This document shows positions 51,576-61,239 of a stretch of 64,000 nt of DNA, piece by piece. Each line of letters starts with the position of its first letter. Position 1 is the stretch's first letter. The position numbers and the translations under genes are program-made. Source of the DNA: Bacteroidota bacterium (lineage in GTDB: Bacteria > Bacteroidota > Bacteroidia > Bacteroidales > GCA-2711565); assembly GCA_018816945.1 (NCBI GenBank), contig JAHIVC010000041.1, positions 1 to 64,000 on the forward strand, in the 5' to 3' direction. The notes under the pieces were generated by a model. It saw nothing but the letters and a program-made list of their open reading frames with translations. It was not told where the DNA came from and did not search any database.

Positions 51576-52190
51576 ATGGGATTAAAAGAAAAAATAAAAG
51601 CGAGTCCAAAACTCAAAAAATTGACCATCTGGGCATTAACCCCAAAAAATCAACCCAGACCAAGATTATGGGTCAAACTTTTTGTCAACCCATTGGTACA
51701 CAAAAAAGGCAAAGGTTCGCGTATCCGAAAGAGAACCCGGATTGATGTTCTGCCCTGGAACAATTTTAGTTTAGGCGATTATTCAACCATCGAGGATTTT
51801 ACAACCATTAACAACGGTGTTGGTGATGTGATTATTGGTGACCGGACCAGAATAGGTTTAGGGAATACATTTATCGGTCCGATAAAGGTCGGCAACGATA
51901 TCATGTTTGCACAGAATATTGTAATGTCGGGCTTAAATCACGGTTATGAAGACATTAACCTATCAATCCATGATCAACCTGTTACAACCGCTCAAATCAC
52001 CATAGAAGATGAAGCATGGATCGGTGCTAATTCGGTTATTGTTGCCGGGATCACCGTCGGTAAGCACTCCATTGTTGCAGCAGGTAGTGTAGTAACTAAA
52101 GATGTACCTCCCTACTCCATTGTTGCCGGCAATCCGGCTAAATTATTAAAACAATATAATCCTGAAACACAAACCTGGGAAAGGGTTTAA
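51576..52190 (+). CDS. Hexapeptide-repeat (left-handed beta-helix) acyltransferase
   Basis: A 204-residue O-acetyltransferase-like protein. After a basic N terminus of about 50 residues come hexapeptide repeats: NFSLGDYSTIEDFTTINNGV, GDVIIGDRTRIGLGNTFIGP, IKVGNDIMFAQNIVMSGLNH, TIEDEAWIGANSVIVAGITV, GKHSIVAAGSVVTKDVPPYS and the family-typical end VAGNPAKLLKQYNP. The catalytic histidine is probably in SGLNHGYED. It should acetylate (or otherwise acylate) a sugar of the repeat unit. It is flanked by a glycosyltransferase gene and an FkbM methyltransferase gene, both modifying functions. Confidence 0.92.
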   Translation: MGLKEKIKASPKLKKLTIWALTPKNQPRPRLWVKLFVNPLVHKKGKGSRIRKRTRIDVLPWNNFSLGDYSTIEDFTTINNGVGDVIIGDRTRIGLGNTFIGPIKVGNDIMFAQNIVMSGLNHGYEDINLSIHDQPVTTAQITIEDEAWIGANSVIVAGITVGKHSIVAAGSVVTKDVPPYSIVAGNPAKLLKQYNPETQTWERV

Positions 52191-52198
52191 AACTAACA

Positions 52199-53005
52199 AT
52201 GAATTCGTTTGCAAAATTATCATATCTTAACATTTTCAGAAAGTTCTTTATTTTCTTGAAATATCTTTCGGATAATTTATCAAATGGTGAATTCCGATTA
52301 GCCTGGATTAGCTTTAAATACTTAATTGTAAAAAGATCCAATTCGACCGACACGGTTATTAAGTCAAATAACGGGTTATTTCATATTCGAAAAAACACCA
52401 TCGATTTTAAGTTGGCGAACAGTGCTTATGAATATCTGGTCCTAAAAAAATTCAGATCACTGTTGCCTTTGTATAATCTTTTTATCGATATAGGGGCTAA
52501 TATCGGAACATACAGTATTATTGCAGCCAAAAACGGAGTGAAATGTATCGCCTTTGAACCGGTGTTGACCAATTATATTTCATTGAAAAAAAACATACAA
52601 TTAAATCGTTTGGAAGAATTTATCGAACCGATGATGATTGGTTTGGCAGAGAAAGCTTCGAAAGCAAGATTCAATTACGATCCGTTGAAGCCCGGTGCAT
52701 CGAGTATTCATCCGATAAAAAGAACATCTGAAATTCTCGAAATTGAATTGAAGGTATTTGATGATTTGAATTGTGTATCAACTGAAACAAATAAAATATT
52801 GATTAAAATTGATGTGGAAGGAATGGAATTGAATGTTTTGAAAGGAATGGAAAAAATACTTAGCAATAAAAAAGACATTTGCCTCATTATCGAAACCAAA
52901 CATTCAGGTGATACTGAAATTAAGAAGATGTTAAATCAATTTGGGGATTTCAAGTTTGAAAACATTGATGAATTTAATATGTTAGCTACTAAATCAAATA
53001 ACTAA
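52199..53005 (+). CDS. FkbM family methyltransferase, second in the locus
   Basis: A 268-residue SAM methyltransferase: LFIDIGANIGTYSIIAAKNG (motif I), CIAFEPVLTNYISLKKNI, KPGASSIHPI, and LIKIDVEGMELNVLKGM, which together define the FkbM type. The first about 70 residues are not part of the fold and are basic. It probably O-methylates a sugar. Its counterpart at 42027-42824 shares the fold but not the close sequence, so they likely act at different positions. The gap to the acyltransferase gene is 8 bp. Confidence 0.9.
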   Translation: MNSFAKLSYLNIFRKFFIFLKYLSDNLSNGEFRLAWISFKYLIVKRSNSTDTVIKSNNGLFHIRKNTIDFKLANSAYEYLVLKKFRSLLPLYNLFIDIGANIGTYSIIAAKNGVKCIAFEPVLTNYISLKKNIQLNRLEEFIEPMMIGLAEKASKARFNYDPLKPGASSIHPIKRTSEILEIELKVFDDLNCVSTETNKILIKIDVEGMELNVLKGMEKILSNKKDICLIIETKHSGDTEIKKMLNQFGDFKFENIDEFNMLATKSNN

Positions 53006-53016
53006 TTTTAAAAGCC

Positions 53017-54213
53017 ATGATGACATTAAAAATATTTTTTTGGATTTCGCTGTTTATCGTATTTTATGCCTATATCGGCTATGGGATTTTACTTTATTTC
53101 ATGATTAAAATAAAGCGGATTTTAAAATTAGGAAGAAAAAAAATAATCAATCCCGATTATGAACCGGAAGTCACTCTTTTCGTAGCAGCATATAATGAAA
53201 AGGATTATGTATATGCAAAAGTTAAAAATTCGTATGAGTTGGAATATCCACACGAAAAAGTTAGACAAGTTTGGGTAACAGACGGTTCGGATGATGGAAC
53301 TCCCGACATTTTAAGAAAGTATGCGGATAAAGGAGTTGAAGTGTATCATGAAGATGCAAGAGGCGGAAAAATAGGCGCAATGAATCGAGGGGTTAAGTTT
53401 GTCAAGTCGCCGATTGTGATTTTTTCAGACGGAAATACCATGTTGGGCAAAGAATCCATTCGGCGAATTGTAAATTTGTTTAGTGATCCCAAAGTTGGCT
53501 GCGTTTCGGGCGAAAAAAGAATTTTCCAGAAAGACAAAGACACTGCTGCAGGAACAGAGGGCATTTATTGGAAATATGAATCATTATTAAAAAAATGGGA
53601 TGCCGAATTATATTCAGTAGTCGGGGCAGCCGGTGAATTATTTGCAATACGCACGGAACTATTCCAACACGTTGAAAAAGACACTTTGCTCGATGATATG
53701 ATTATTTCGCTTCGGGTAGCAATGCAGGGATATACCATTCAATACGACCCTGAAGCTTATGCCATTGAAACTGCATCAGCCAATGTTAAGGAGGAATTAA
53801 AGCGAAAAATCAGAATTTCTGCAGGAGGTCTGCAATCAATTATCAGATTGAAAAGCCTGTTAAATGTTTTTAAATACGGATTATTGTCTTTTCAATTTAT
53901 TTCACATAGAGTATTACGATGGACACTCGCCCCTCTATCTTTACCAATCTTATTAATTTTAAATGCAATTATTATTTTTCAAAGTGGATTGTTTGATTTC
54001 AACCGGTTATTTACCTGGCTTTTTTGGGCACAAATATTTTTCTATGTCACCGCACTGCTCGGTTGGTATTTGGAAAATAAAAAAATCAAGATTAAAGTTT
54101 TTTTCATCCCGTATTATTTTTTTATAATGAATCTTTCGGTATTCCTTGGTTTCAGAAGATTTCTTAAAGGGCAGCAATCGGTTAATTGGGAACGTGCCAA
54201 ACGAGGAATGTAA
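53017..54213 (+). CDS. Membrane family 2 glycosyltransferase
   Basis: A 398-residue protein with an N-terminal helix (about 4-28, IFFWISLFIVFYAYIGYGI), a GT-A domain (EVTLFVAAYNEKDYVYAKVK, QVWVTDGSDDGTPDIL, GKIGAMNRGVKFVKSPIVIF, SDGNTMLGKESIRRI, AAGELFAIRTELFQ, LLDDMIISLRVAMQGY), and three C-terminal helices (about 290-385). It lacks the QxxRW motif; that place reads ELKRKIRISAGGLQS. Such enzymes are often exopolysaccharide synthases (IcaA/PgaC-like fold). It is the last glycosyltransferase of the locus. Confidence 0.9.
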   Translation: MMTLKIFFWISLFIVFYAYIGYGILLYFMIKIKRILKLGRKKIINPDYEPEVTLFVAAYNEKDYVYAKVKNSYELEYPHEKVRQVWVTDGSDDGTPDILRKYADKGVEVYHEDARGGKIGAMNRGVKFVKSPIVIFSDGNTMLGKESIRRIVNLFSDPKVGCVSGEKRIFQKDKDTAAGTEGIYWKYESLLKKWDAELYSVVGAAGELFAIRTELFQHVEKDTLLDDMIISLRVAMQGYTIQYDPEAYAIETASANVKEELKRKIRISAGGLQSIIRLKSLLNVFKYGLLSFQFISHRVLRWTLAPLSLPILLILNAIIIFQSGLFDFNRLFTWLFWAQIFFYVTALLGWYLENKKIKIKVFFIPYYFFIMNLSVFLGFRRFLKGQQSVNWERAKRGM

Positions 54214-54397
54214 TTTCTGGGAGATTGGGGTTTTATCATCAAATAAAAATTTCATTTTGAATTAAAATTTTTCTTACCACTAAGAGATTTACCTATAATT
54301 ATAAGTTTTATTATTCATTACTTTTACTAAAAAGTACTTAAATCTTGAAACTTTCATCGGTTAAAAGAGTTAAGAAAGAATCTATGAATTGGTAATT

Positions 54398-56098
54398 ATG
54401 AGATATATTAATCATCCAAAGATTATTTATTTACGTTTTTATATCTTTTTATCTCTGATTTTTAGTTTGGGCATTTCCTTATATGGGCAATCCAATAATC
54501 ATTTAATTAGCAGAACAACCACCGTTATTGATGGTGGAACTTATGCTCCCGGTGATACAATTTGCTTACTAACCGGAGCAGGCGGCCTAGAAGGTGAAGG
54601 TGAATATTTTTTGTTCAGAAATATACACGGAACAAGCAGTAAACCAATAGTTATCATCAATTCAGGTGGACAGGTTAAAATTATTACCTCGCATAACTAT
54701 GGAATTAAATTTCAAAATTGTTCATACATAAAAATGAGCGGTGCCGGTCATTCAAATTTCAAATATGGCATCAAGGTTTCACATGTTCAAAACGGAGCAG
54801 GATTAAGCATCGACAATTTAAGCACGGATGTAGAGCTTGAAAATCTGGAAATTTCTAATACTCCGATTGCAGGGATTTATGCTAAAACTGAGCCCAGCTG
54901 CGATCTTACATCAGTTCGTGGCAATTTTACCATGTACAATATTAAAATTCATGATTGCTATTTGCATGATATCGGAGAAGAAGGTATGTATATTGGAAGT
55001 TCAAAATACACAGGGCAAGCAATTGTAGGTTGCGATACATTATTACCTCATGTAATCGAAGGGGTCCAGATATACAACAACATAATTGAAAATACCGGAT
55101 GGGATGGGATCCAGGTTAGTTCGACCACAAAAAATTGTGCCATTTATAATAATATAATCAGAAATGATAGTTACAAAGAAACTCAGTTTCAGATGAGTGG
55201 AATTTTAATTGGAGGAGGAAGTAGTTGTGATTGTTATAATAATATGATATTCGACGGAAAGGGAGATGGTATTGATATTTTAGGATTCGGCAATCACAAA
55301 ATTTATAATAATTTAATTGTTAGAGCCGGAAAATCCTATCAACCAAGCTTCCTTCCAACCAATCCTTATTATCAAAAACACGGAATCTGGGTTGGACATG
55401 TTGATACTAAAGCCAATTCTGAGTTTTTAATTTATAATAATACCATAGTTAGCCCTAAAACTTATGGATTAAAATTAACAAATACCCAGATAGGCAACTA
55501 TATCATTAAAAACAATATCATTGTTGATCCGGGTGCTTATAGTGTTTTGGGAGAAAGTTCCTTTATGAATATTAGTGATGGAATCCGTTATCAAACAGCT
55601 AATAATTTGTTGAAAGGCCAAATTTCCGATATTCAATTTCAAAATTCATCTGCAAATAATTTTGATTTAAAAATTACTTCTCCGGCCGTAAATACCGGAC
55701 AAAATCTGTCTTCTTTTTCTTATAATTTAACTTTTGATATACTTAATAGGCCAAGGCCATATGGTAACGGTTATGATATTGGGGCCTATGAAAGTCAGGA
55801 ATCAATAAATGGAATAAGTGATAATATAATTAATGGTTCTATCTCAATATTACAAAAAGTTGTACCTAATCCTGTAAACACATCAGCAGCCATTAAATAT
55901 GATTTACCAAAAGCCATGCGGGTGAATTTATATGTAGTGGATGAACTAGGTCGGGTTATTAAGACACTTGTTAATGAATATCAATCACCAAACACATATC
56001 AAATCAATATCAATAAAGAAATGTTCAATACAGGTTTTTATTTTTTAATCCTTGAATGTAATTTGGGAAGATTCAGTGAAAAATTTATAATTATTTAA
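54398..56098 (+). CDS. Secreted right-handed beta-helix protein with type IX sorting domain
   Basis: A 566-residue protein. A signal peptide (to about residue 31, ending SLYGQ) is followed by parallel beta-helix repeats from about 60 to 430, seen as recurring INSGGQVKI, NGAGLSIDNLSTDVELENLE, GVQIYNNIIENTGWDGIQVS, CAIYNNIIRN, GDGIDILGFGNHKIYNNLIV and FLIYNNTIVSP coils. The last 85 residues form a type A T9SS sorting domain (KVVPNPVNTSAAIKYDL, LGRVIKTLV, GFYFLILE, FSEKFIII). Proteins of this shape are mostly carbohydrate lyases or hydrolases, so it may trim or bind the polymer made by the locus; no catalytic residues are identified. ATG at 54398 chosen over a TTG at 54389. Confidence 0.88.
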   Translation: MRYINHPKIIYLRFYIFLSLIFSLGISLYGQSNNHLISRTTTVIDGGTYAPGDTICLLTGAGGLEGEGEYFLFRNIHGTSSKPIVIINSGGQVKIITSHNYGIKFQNCSYIKMSGAGHSNFKYGIKVSHVQNGAGLSIDNLSTDVELENLEISNTPIAGIYAKTEPSCDLTSVRGNFTMYNIKIHDCYLHDIGEEGMYIGSSKYTGQAIVGCDTLLPHVIEGVQIYNNIIENTGWDGIQVSSTTKNCAIYNNIIRNDSYKETQFQMSGILIGGGSSCDCYNNMIFDGKGDGIDILGFGNHKIYNNLIVRAGKSYQPSFLPTNPYYQKHGIWVGHVDTKANSEFLIYNNTIVSPKTYGLKLTNTQIGNYIIKNNIIVDPGAYSVLGESSFMNISDGIRYQTANNLLKGQISDIQFQNSSANNFDLKITSPAVNTGQNLSSFSYNLTFDILNRPRPYGNGYDIGAYESQESINGISDNIINGSISILQKVVPNPVNTSAAIKYDLPKAMRVNLYVVDELGRVIKTLVNEYQSPNTYQININKEMFNTGFYFLILECNLGRFSEKFIII

Positions 56099-56223
56099 TA
56101 GATGGACTTTACTGATTTGGAAGAAAGGCTAAAACCCGAAAGTTAAAACTTAATAAATAAATATCAATTTGTATATTCGTTTTAGAAAAACAGTTACAAT
56201 TTAAAATAGAAAGTAGATAAGTC

Positions 56224-57033
56224 ATGAAATCAGCAATAAAAAAATATATTCCTTATGCTTTAGGCAAAAAACTTCGCGGAAGCTGGCAAATTGTACAATC
56301 TATTTTCTATATCGGAAATAAATACTACTGTCCTTTTTGCAAGAGTAAGCTACGCAAGCTATTACCGGGAGGATTTGACCTTCCTGTAATAACAGAAAAA
56401 AGAATCATCGGGGCCGGAAGAAGAAATAATTGTATCTGTCCAAGATGCTATTCAACCGATAGAGATCGATTGATTTATCTTTATTTAACTCATTTTACGG
56501 ATATTAGTACTGAACACAATAAAATGCTGCATGTTGCACCATCTGGAAGTTTAAAAGCTCTTTTAAGTGCAATTCCCAACCTTGAATATCAGGAAGGAAT
56601 TAAGCACCACGAAGGTTTTTATTATTCAAAAGATATATCCATCATTGATATTCGAAAACTCGATATTGAAGACAACACCTTCAACATTATATTTTGCAAC
56701 CATGTTCTTGAGCATATTCCGGAAGATTTGCAAGCAATGAAAGAATTATATCGTGTACTTAAACCTGGAGGATGGGCCTTATTACAGGTACCTGTTTCGA
56801 GAGTATTAAGAGAAACTTATGAAGACTTTTCAATTACCGACGAGAGAGAAAGGGAAGATCATTTTGGACAATTTGACCATGTGAGAATTTATGGTTCTGA
56901 TTACCCAAAACGTCTTGAAACAGCTGGTTTTACAGTTGAACAGATAAATCCAAGCATTAGATGGGATATTCCGGATATCGAAAAATATGCGATAAACACC
57001 GAAGAAACCTTATACATTGCCCATAAAAAATAG
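56224..57033 (+). CDS. Class I SAM methyltransferase with N-terminal zinc ribbon
   Basis: A 269-residue protein. Residues about 38-85 contain two cysteine pairs, YYCPFCKSKL and NCICPRCYSTDRDR, which look like a zinc ribbon. The methyltransferase fold follows: KMLHVAPSGSLKALLSAIP, SIIDIRKLDIEDNTFNIIFC, NHVLEHIPEDLQAMKELYRV, LKPGGWALLQVPVS, and a C-terminal FGQFDHVRIYGSDYPKRLE. The zinc ribbon plus type-11 domain recurs in cell-surface polysaccharide loci. Substrate unknown. It ends 6 bp before the hybrid kinase gene, so kinase and methyltransferase may share a transcript. Confidence 0.88.
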   Translation: MKSAIKKYIPYALGKKLRGSWQIVQSIFYIGNKYYCPFCKSKLRKLLPGGFDLPVITEKRIIGAGRRNNCICPRCYSTDRDRLIYLYLTHFTDISTEHNKMLHVAPSGSLKALLSAIPNLEYQEGIKHHEGFYYSKDISIIDIRKLDIEDNTFNIIFCNHVLEHIPEDLQAMKELYRVLKPGGWALLQVPVSRVLRETYEDFSITDEREREDHFGQFDHVRIYGSDYPKRLETAGFTVEQINPSIRWDIPDIEKYAINTEETLYIAHKK

Positions 57034-57039
57034 GATTAA

Positions 57040-59544
57040 ATGAAACAAATGATCTATTTAATTTTAGTTTTAGGGATATTTGACCCGCAATATTTGTTTG
57101 CTTTTCAGGATAGCACTCAAACAGAGCTATTAAATAAAACCCCCGATGAAGAGAAAAATATTCAAGAATTACTTAAAATAGGCGAAACTTTCATATCAAA
57201 ATCGGATTATGTTAGTGCTGCCGGTGTTTTAATAAAAGCCGGACAGAATTCTCAACTTTTATCAGATTCAAAACTCAAAGCAGATTTAAATTACCAGATG
57301 GCCGATTTATACTTTAAATCAAAGCTTCCTGAGGATGCATTATTACCTTCTCAAATAGCAGTATCTCTTTACAAAGACTTAGGTGATGTTAATAATGAAC
57401 TGAAAGCCTGCTTGTTGACTGCATTTATTTACTCCGAAGCCAATAAATACGATTCTGCAATTATCCAATTAAAATCAGCATTGAAAATTGCTCAATCGAT
57501 AGGTAATAGTGAAATGGTTTCAGTTGTTTTTAAAAATCTCGGATTCAATCATGCCAAAATCCAGGATTTTGCCAATGCAATTATGTACTACCAATCTGCC
57601 GGATTAATTTTTGAATCAGGAAATAAAACTGAAAATTTAGCAGCCAACTATTTTGCAATTGGCAATATTCAATTCGACCAAAAAAACTATGAAGCAGCTT
57701 TTAGCAGTTTTAAAAATGCGCTTGACCATGCCTCAAATAGTAATCTAAATATTTTAATTGCAAACAGCTCCTTTCATTTAGGGGAAATCTCTTTGAAAAG
57801 AGCAGAATCATCCTCAGCTCTAAAATATTTTCAGAATGTATTAGAATTAAACGATGCTGAGGAGATTTACATGGTTAAGTCACGTAGTTATCAAAAATCA
57901 TCTCAGATTTATGAAAATAATGGTAATATAAAGTTAGCACTCCAGCAAATTAAACATGCCAAAGACTATTTTTTACTGGCAAAAAATTATACAGAGCGAC
58001 TTCAGTCGGATTTATCATCTACTCAAAATCAAATCAAAGTAATCAACAACCAAATAACATATAAAGCTTTAAGTAGGTCTTTGGAAGAATGCAAGTCAAA
58101 AAATAAAACCCTACTTATACTCTTGATTAGTTTAGGTTCCATCCAAGGTTTACTTATTTTGTTATTATTTATCAGATTCAGAAAGAAGAATAAAGTATCT
58201 CATTCAACAATTCAAAATAAGCAAAATGAACTTGAACAACTTCAAGCCTCATTAAAAATAGTAAATCAAAAAATAGAATCAGAAGTTGGTAAGCGGACAA
58301 AAGAAATAAAAGAAGAACTGGATAAAAGATTGGAAATTGATATAGAATTAAAGAAAGCACTTAAAAATGCCGAAGATGCCAATTATTTAAAAAATGCCTT
58401 TTTATCAAACATGAGCCATGAAATTCGTACCCCATTAAATGGAATTATTGGATTTTCCAATTTATTGGTTACCGAATTATCGATCATGGAAAATCAGGAA
58501 TTATTTGATTTCGCAAATGGAATACAACAAAGTGGCGACAGATTGCTACACCTACTTAATAATATCATTGATATTAGCCGTATTGAAGCTAATGACATGG
58601 AGGTACAACTTATACCCTGTAAGATCAATGAAATCATTGAGAATGTGGCAAACCTATATAAGTTTAAGGCAAATGAAAAAAAATTAAAATTCAACACAAA
58701 GTACAATGAAGTCCCGGATGTACTAGTTGATGAACACAATATCACAAAAATTATTAGCGACATCATAGATAATGCGGTAAAATATACGGATAAGGGATTC
58801 ATCAACGTTATAACTGATTATGATGCAGATGAAAACATGGTAATCATCTCAATAAAAGATACTGGAATTGGAATAGATGAATCTTATATTAATCACGTTT
58901 TTGAGGCATTTCGTCAGGAAAGTCTGGGATATTCCCGTAATTATCAGGGAGCAGGTTTGGGATTACCATTGGCTAAAAGACTAATTAGTTTGATGAAGGG
59001 TGACATCATAGTAGAGTCAAAAAAAGGGGTTGGAACAACAGTTAAAATTCTTTTAAAAACCAGTGCCAATCCTGCTCAATTGAAAGCGAAAGATGAACCA
59101 AGAGGAGAATCCGTAAACATACAAGATCGTGATGATGGTAAAAAAATTAATATCTTCATTGTTGAAGATGATAGAATGAACAGACTTGTATTAAGTAAGA
59201 TGCTTGATAAAGTCGGGAATAATTCATTGGCAGTTGACGGTGAAGAAACCATCAGTATAATAGAGAGAGCATATAAAAACGGTGTGATATTTGATGTTAT
59301 GCTTTTCGACATTAACTTGCCTGCACCGTGGGATGGGATTAAATTAATGCATGAAGTAAAAAGCAGATGGAAAGAGTATAAATTTATTCCATTTATTGCA
59401 CAAACTGCTTATGCAATGGCTGGAGACAGGGAAAGACTATTAGATGCCGGATTTGACAATTATATTGCAAAACCGGTTAATAAGAATGAATTGATAAGTA
59501 TTATTTTTAAACATGTTGGAATAACCGTTAATAATGAAATTTAA
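57040..59544 (+). CDS. Hybrid histidine kinase with TPR sensor and receiver domain
   Basis: An 834-residue signalling protein. A signal peptide (to about 22) and a TPR-rich periplasmic domain (about 35-340) precede a membrane helix (about 357-378, TLLILLISLGSIQGLLILLL) and a coiled coil (about 388-445). HisKA has the phospho-acceptor His 460 (NMSHEIRTPLNGIIGFSN). The ATPase shows the N box IISDIIDNAVKYTDK, DTGIGIDESY and GAGLGLPLAKRL. The C-terminal receiver has IFIVEDDRMN, phospho-acceptor Asp 757 (LFDINLPAP) and IAKPVNKNE with the conserved Lys. All catalytic residues are present. It lies at the end of the exopolysaccharide locus and could control it, perhaps through the 32733 response regulator (inference). 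Confidence 0.93.
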   Translation: MKQMIYLILVLGIFDPQYLFAFQDSTQTELLNKTPDEEKNIQELLKIGETFISKSDYVSAAGVLIKAGQNSQLLSDSKLKADLNYQMADLYFKSKLPEDALLPSQIAVSLYKDLGDVNNELKACLLTAFIYSEANKYDSAIIQLKSALKIAQSIGNSEMVSVVFKNLGFNHAKIQDFANAIMYYQSAGLIFESGNKTENLAANYFAIGNIQFDQKNYEAAFSSFKNALDHASNSNLNILIANSSFHLGEISLKRAESSSALKYFQNVLELNDAEEIYMVKSRSYQKSSQIYENNGNIKLALQQIKHAKDYFLLAKNYTERLQSDLSSTQNQIKVINNQITYKALSRSLEECKSKNKTLLILLISLGSIQGLLILLLFIRFRKKNKVSHSTIQNKQNELEQLQASLKIVNQKIESEVGKRTKEIKEELDKRLEIDIELKKALKNAEDANYLKNAFLSNMSHEIRTPLNGIIGFSNLLVTELSIMENQELFDFANGIQQSGDRLLHLLNNIIDISRIEANDMEVQLIPCKINEIIENVANLYKFKANEKKLKFNTKYNEVPDVLVDEHNITKIISDIIDNAVKYTDKGFINVITDYDADENMVIISIKDTGIGIDESYINHVFEAFRQESLGYSRNYQGAGLGLPLAKRLISLMKGDIIVESKKGVGTTVKILLKTSANPAQLKAKDEPRGESVNIQDRDDGKKINIFIVEDDRMNRLVLSKMLDKVGNNSLAVDGEETISIIERAYKNGVIFDVMLFDINLPAPWDGIKLMHEVKSRWKEYKFIPFIAQTAYAMAGDRERLLDAGFDNYIAKPVNKNELISIIFKHVGITVNNEI

Positions 59545-59558
59545 ATGCCATTTTTATT

Positions 59559-60794
59559 ATGGATAATACAAAAGAAGGTTTATTTAAGGAAAATCAAGAA
59601 CTAAAAAAACACATTAGGTTACTTGAAACTCAAATAAAGGAATATCAGGAAAAAACCGATGCTTCCAATCAATTAAAATCAATGTTTCTGGCAAATATTA
59701 GTCATGAAATTAGAACTCCAATGAATGGAATTATTGGAATGTACAATGTTTTGAAACAAACAGATTTAACTGATGAACAACAGGAATTTCTTGATATTAT
59801 CAATCTTTCAGGAAATAATCTATTAACTATTATTGATGATATTTTAGATTTATCCCGCATTGAAGCCGGGCAACTTATTCTTGAAAACAATAAATTCTTT
59901 TTATCTAATGAAGTTAATTCTGTAATTGATTTATTAGAAAATAAAGCTAAAGGAAAAGGGATAAAACTTTATACCAGCTTTGAAAGCAGCACCCCAAATG
60001 CATATATTGGTGATCCCGCCAGGCTTAAACAAATTTTAATTAATCTTACAAATAACGCAATTAAGTATACCAAGGAAGGTAGTGTTACCATAAAAATTGA
60101 ATCGGATAAAATTGAATCTGATTATTGTTTGATGAAGTTTAGCGTTATCGATACAGGAATAGGGATTACTAAAGATGGCCAGGAAAAACTTTTCAAGGCT
60201 TTCTCACAAATTGACTCAACAACTACTCGAAAATATGGAGGTACTGGCCTTGGACTTGCGATCGCAAAAAACCTTTCATCACTGATGGGAGGAGAAATAG
60301 GTGTTGAAAGTGAGGAAGGGAAAGGATCTAAATTTTGGTTTACGGCAAAAATTCAGAGAAATCAGGACATTCCGGATTTAATTGAAAAAAACAAACTTGT
60401 TGTAAAGCAAAAAACCTTAAATCCGCTCAATATACTATTAGTGGAAGATAATTTTTTAAATCAAAAATTTGCAATAGCAACTTTACGTAAAGAAGGTCAT
60501 AATATTGATATCGCTGAAAATGGTAAAATTGCAGTCGATTTATTCAAGAAGAGCAAATATGATATAATTTTGATGGATATCCAAATGCCCGTTATGGATG
60601 GAATTGAAGCAACCAAAGAGATTAGAAAAATAGAAATGAAAAGTGCGAAAAAAGAACATACAAGGATTATTGCAATTACTGCTTATGTTATGGAAAGAGA
60701 TAGATCAATGTGTTTGGGAGCAGGAATGAATGAATATCTCGCAAAGCCTTTTAAACCAAACGAGCTGATAAAATTAATTGAAAACATTTGTTAA
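59559..60794 (+). CDS. Soluble hybrid histidine kinase with receiver domain
   Basis: A 411-residue cytosolic protein. A short coiled coil (about 8-35) leads into HisKA with His 49 (ANISHEIRTPMNGIIGMYN), the ATPase with LINLTNNAIKYTKEG, DTGIGITKDG and GGTGLGLAIAKNLSSLMG, and a receiver with ILLVEDNFLNQ, phospho-acceptor Asp 340 (IILMDIQMPVMDG) and YLAKPFKPNELI. There is no sensor domain and no membrane segment, so its input must come from a partner protein. It follows the TPR hybrid kinase by 14 bp on the same strand, and the two may form a relay. Confidence 0.93.
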   Translation: MDNTKEGLFKENQELKKHIRLLETQIKEYQEKTDASNQLKSMFLANISHEIRTPMNGIIGMYNVLKQTDLTDEQQEFLDIINLSGNNLLTIIDDILDLSRIEAGQLILENNKFFLSNEVNSVIDLLENKAKGKGIKLYTSFESSTPNAYIGDPARLKQILINLTNNAIKYTKEGSVTIKIESDKIESDYCLMKFSVIDTGIGITKDGQEKLFKAFSQIDSTTTRKYGGTGLGLAIAKNLSSLMGGEIGVESEEGKGSKFWFTAKIQRNQDIPDLIEKNKLVVKQKTLNPLNILLVEDNFLNQKFAIATLRKEGHNIDIAENGKIAVDLFKKSKYDIILMDIQMPVMDGIEATKEIRKIEMKSAKKEHTRIIAITAYVMERDRSMCLGAGMNEYLAKPFKPNELIKLIENIC

Positions 60795-61239
60795 TATTTA
60801 ATCCTATTCAACTATTGATGTCATATGGATTTGGTTTATTATCCCTGGAAACAAAAATAGTAATGTTCCTCATAAATTCTGGATTAATTAAGGAACTAAA
60901 ATATAGCTGCTTACTAATAAAAAAATAATCTGGTCCAAAACAGCATATGTCCCAAAACAAGATCATAGTCTTATATTGGGACTTATGTAGATTATGATCC
61001 TATCGATTTAATTATTTATCAAAAATAAAAATTGATTTTACTAACACAATATTATCTTTCATTAACAACAAATTTGGCAGCAAGGGATGAATTACCCTGT
61101 TCAACATATATGTATAATATTAAACTATCGGAAAGAGTCAAAATAGTTTTATGACTTAAAAACACTTAAAGATGACTATGATGTGAGATTACTTAATATT
61201 CATGGAATTGGATTTCGGTCGATCACAAATAACTAAAAA
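60795..61239. other. Intergenic region with a long imperfect hairpin
   Basis: 445 bp between convergent genes, without a supportable gene. It contains a 12-bp inverted repeat with one mismatch at 60944-60987 and no other notable structure. No T run follows the hairpin. Confidence 0.5.
60944..60987. repeat. Inverted repeat of unknown role
   Basis: CATATGTCCCAA (60944-60955) pairs with TTGGGACTTATG (60976-60987) with one mismatch around a 20-base loop. It lies about 150 bp past the end of the soluble hybrid kinase gene. It could be an RNA hairpin or an operator. Confidence 0.5.

Noticed and set aside
60944-60987. Inverted repeat as a rho-independent terminator
   Set aside because: No T run follows on either strand, and it is about 150 bp from the nearest stop codon.
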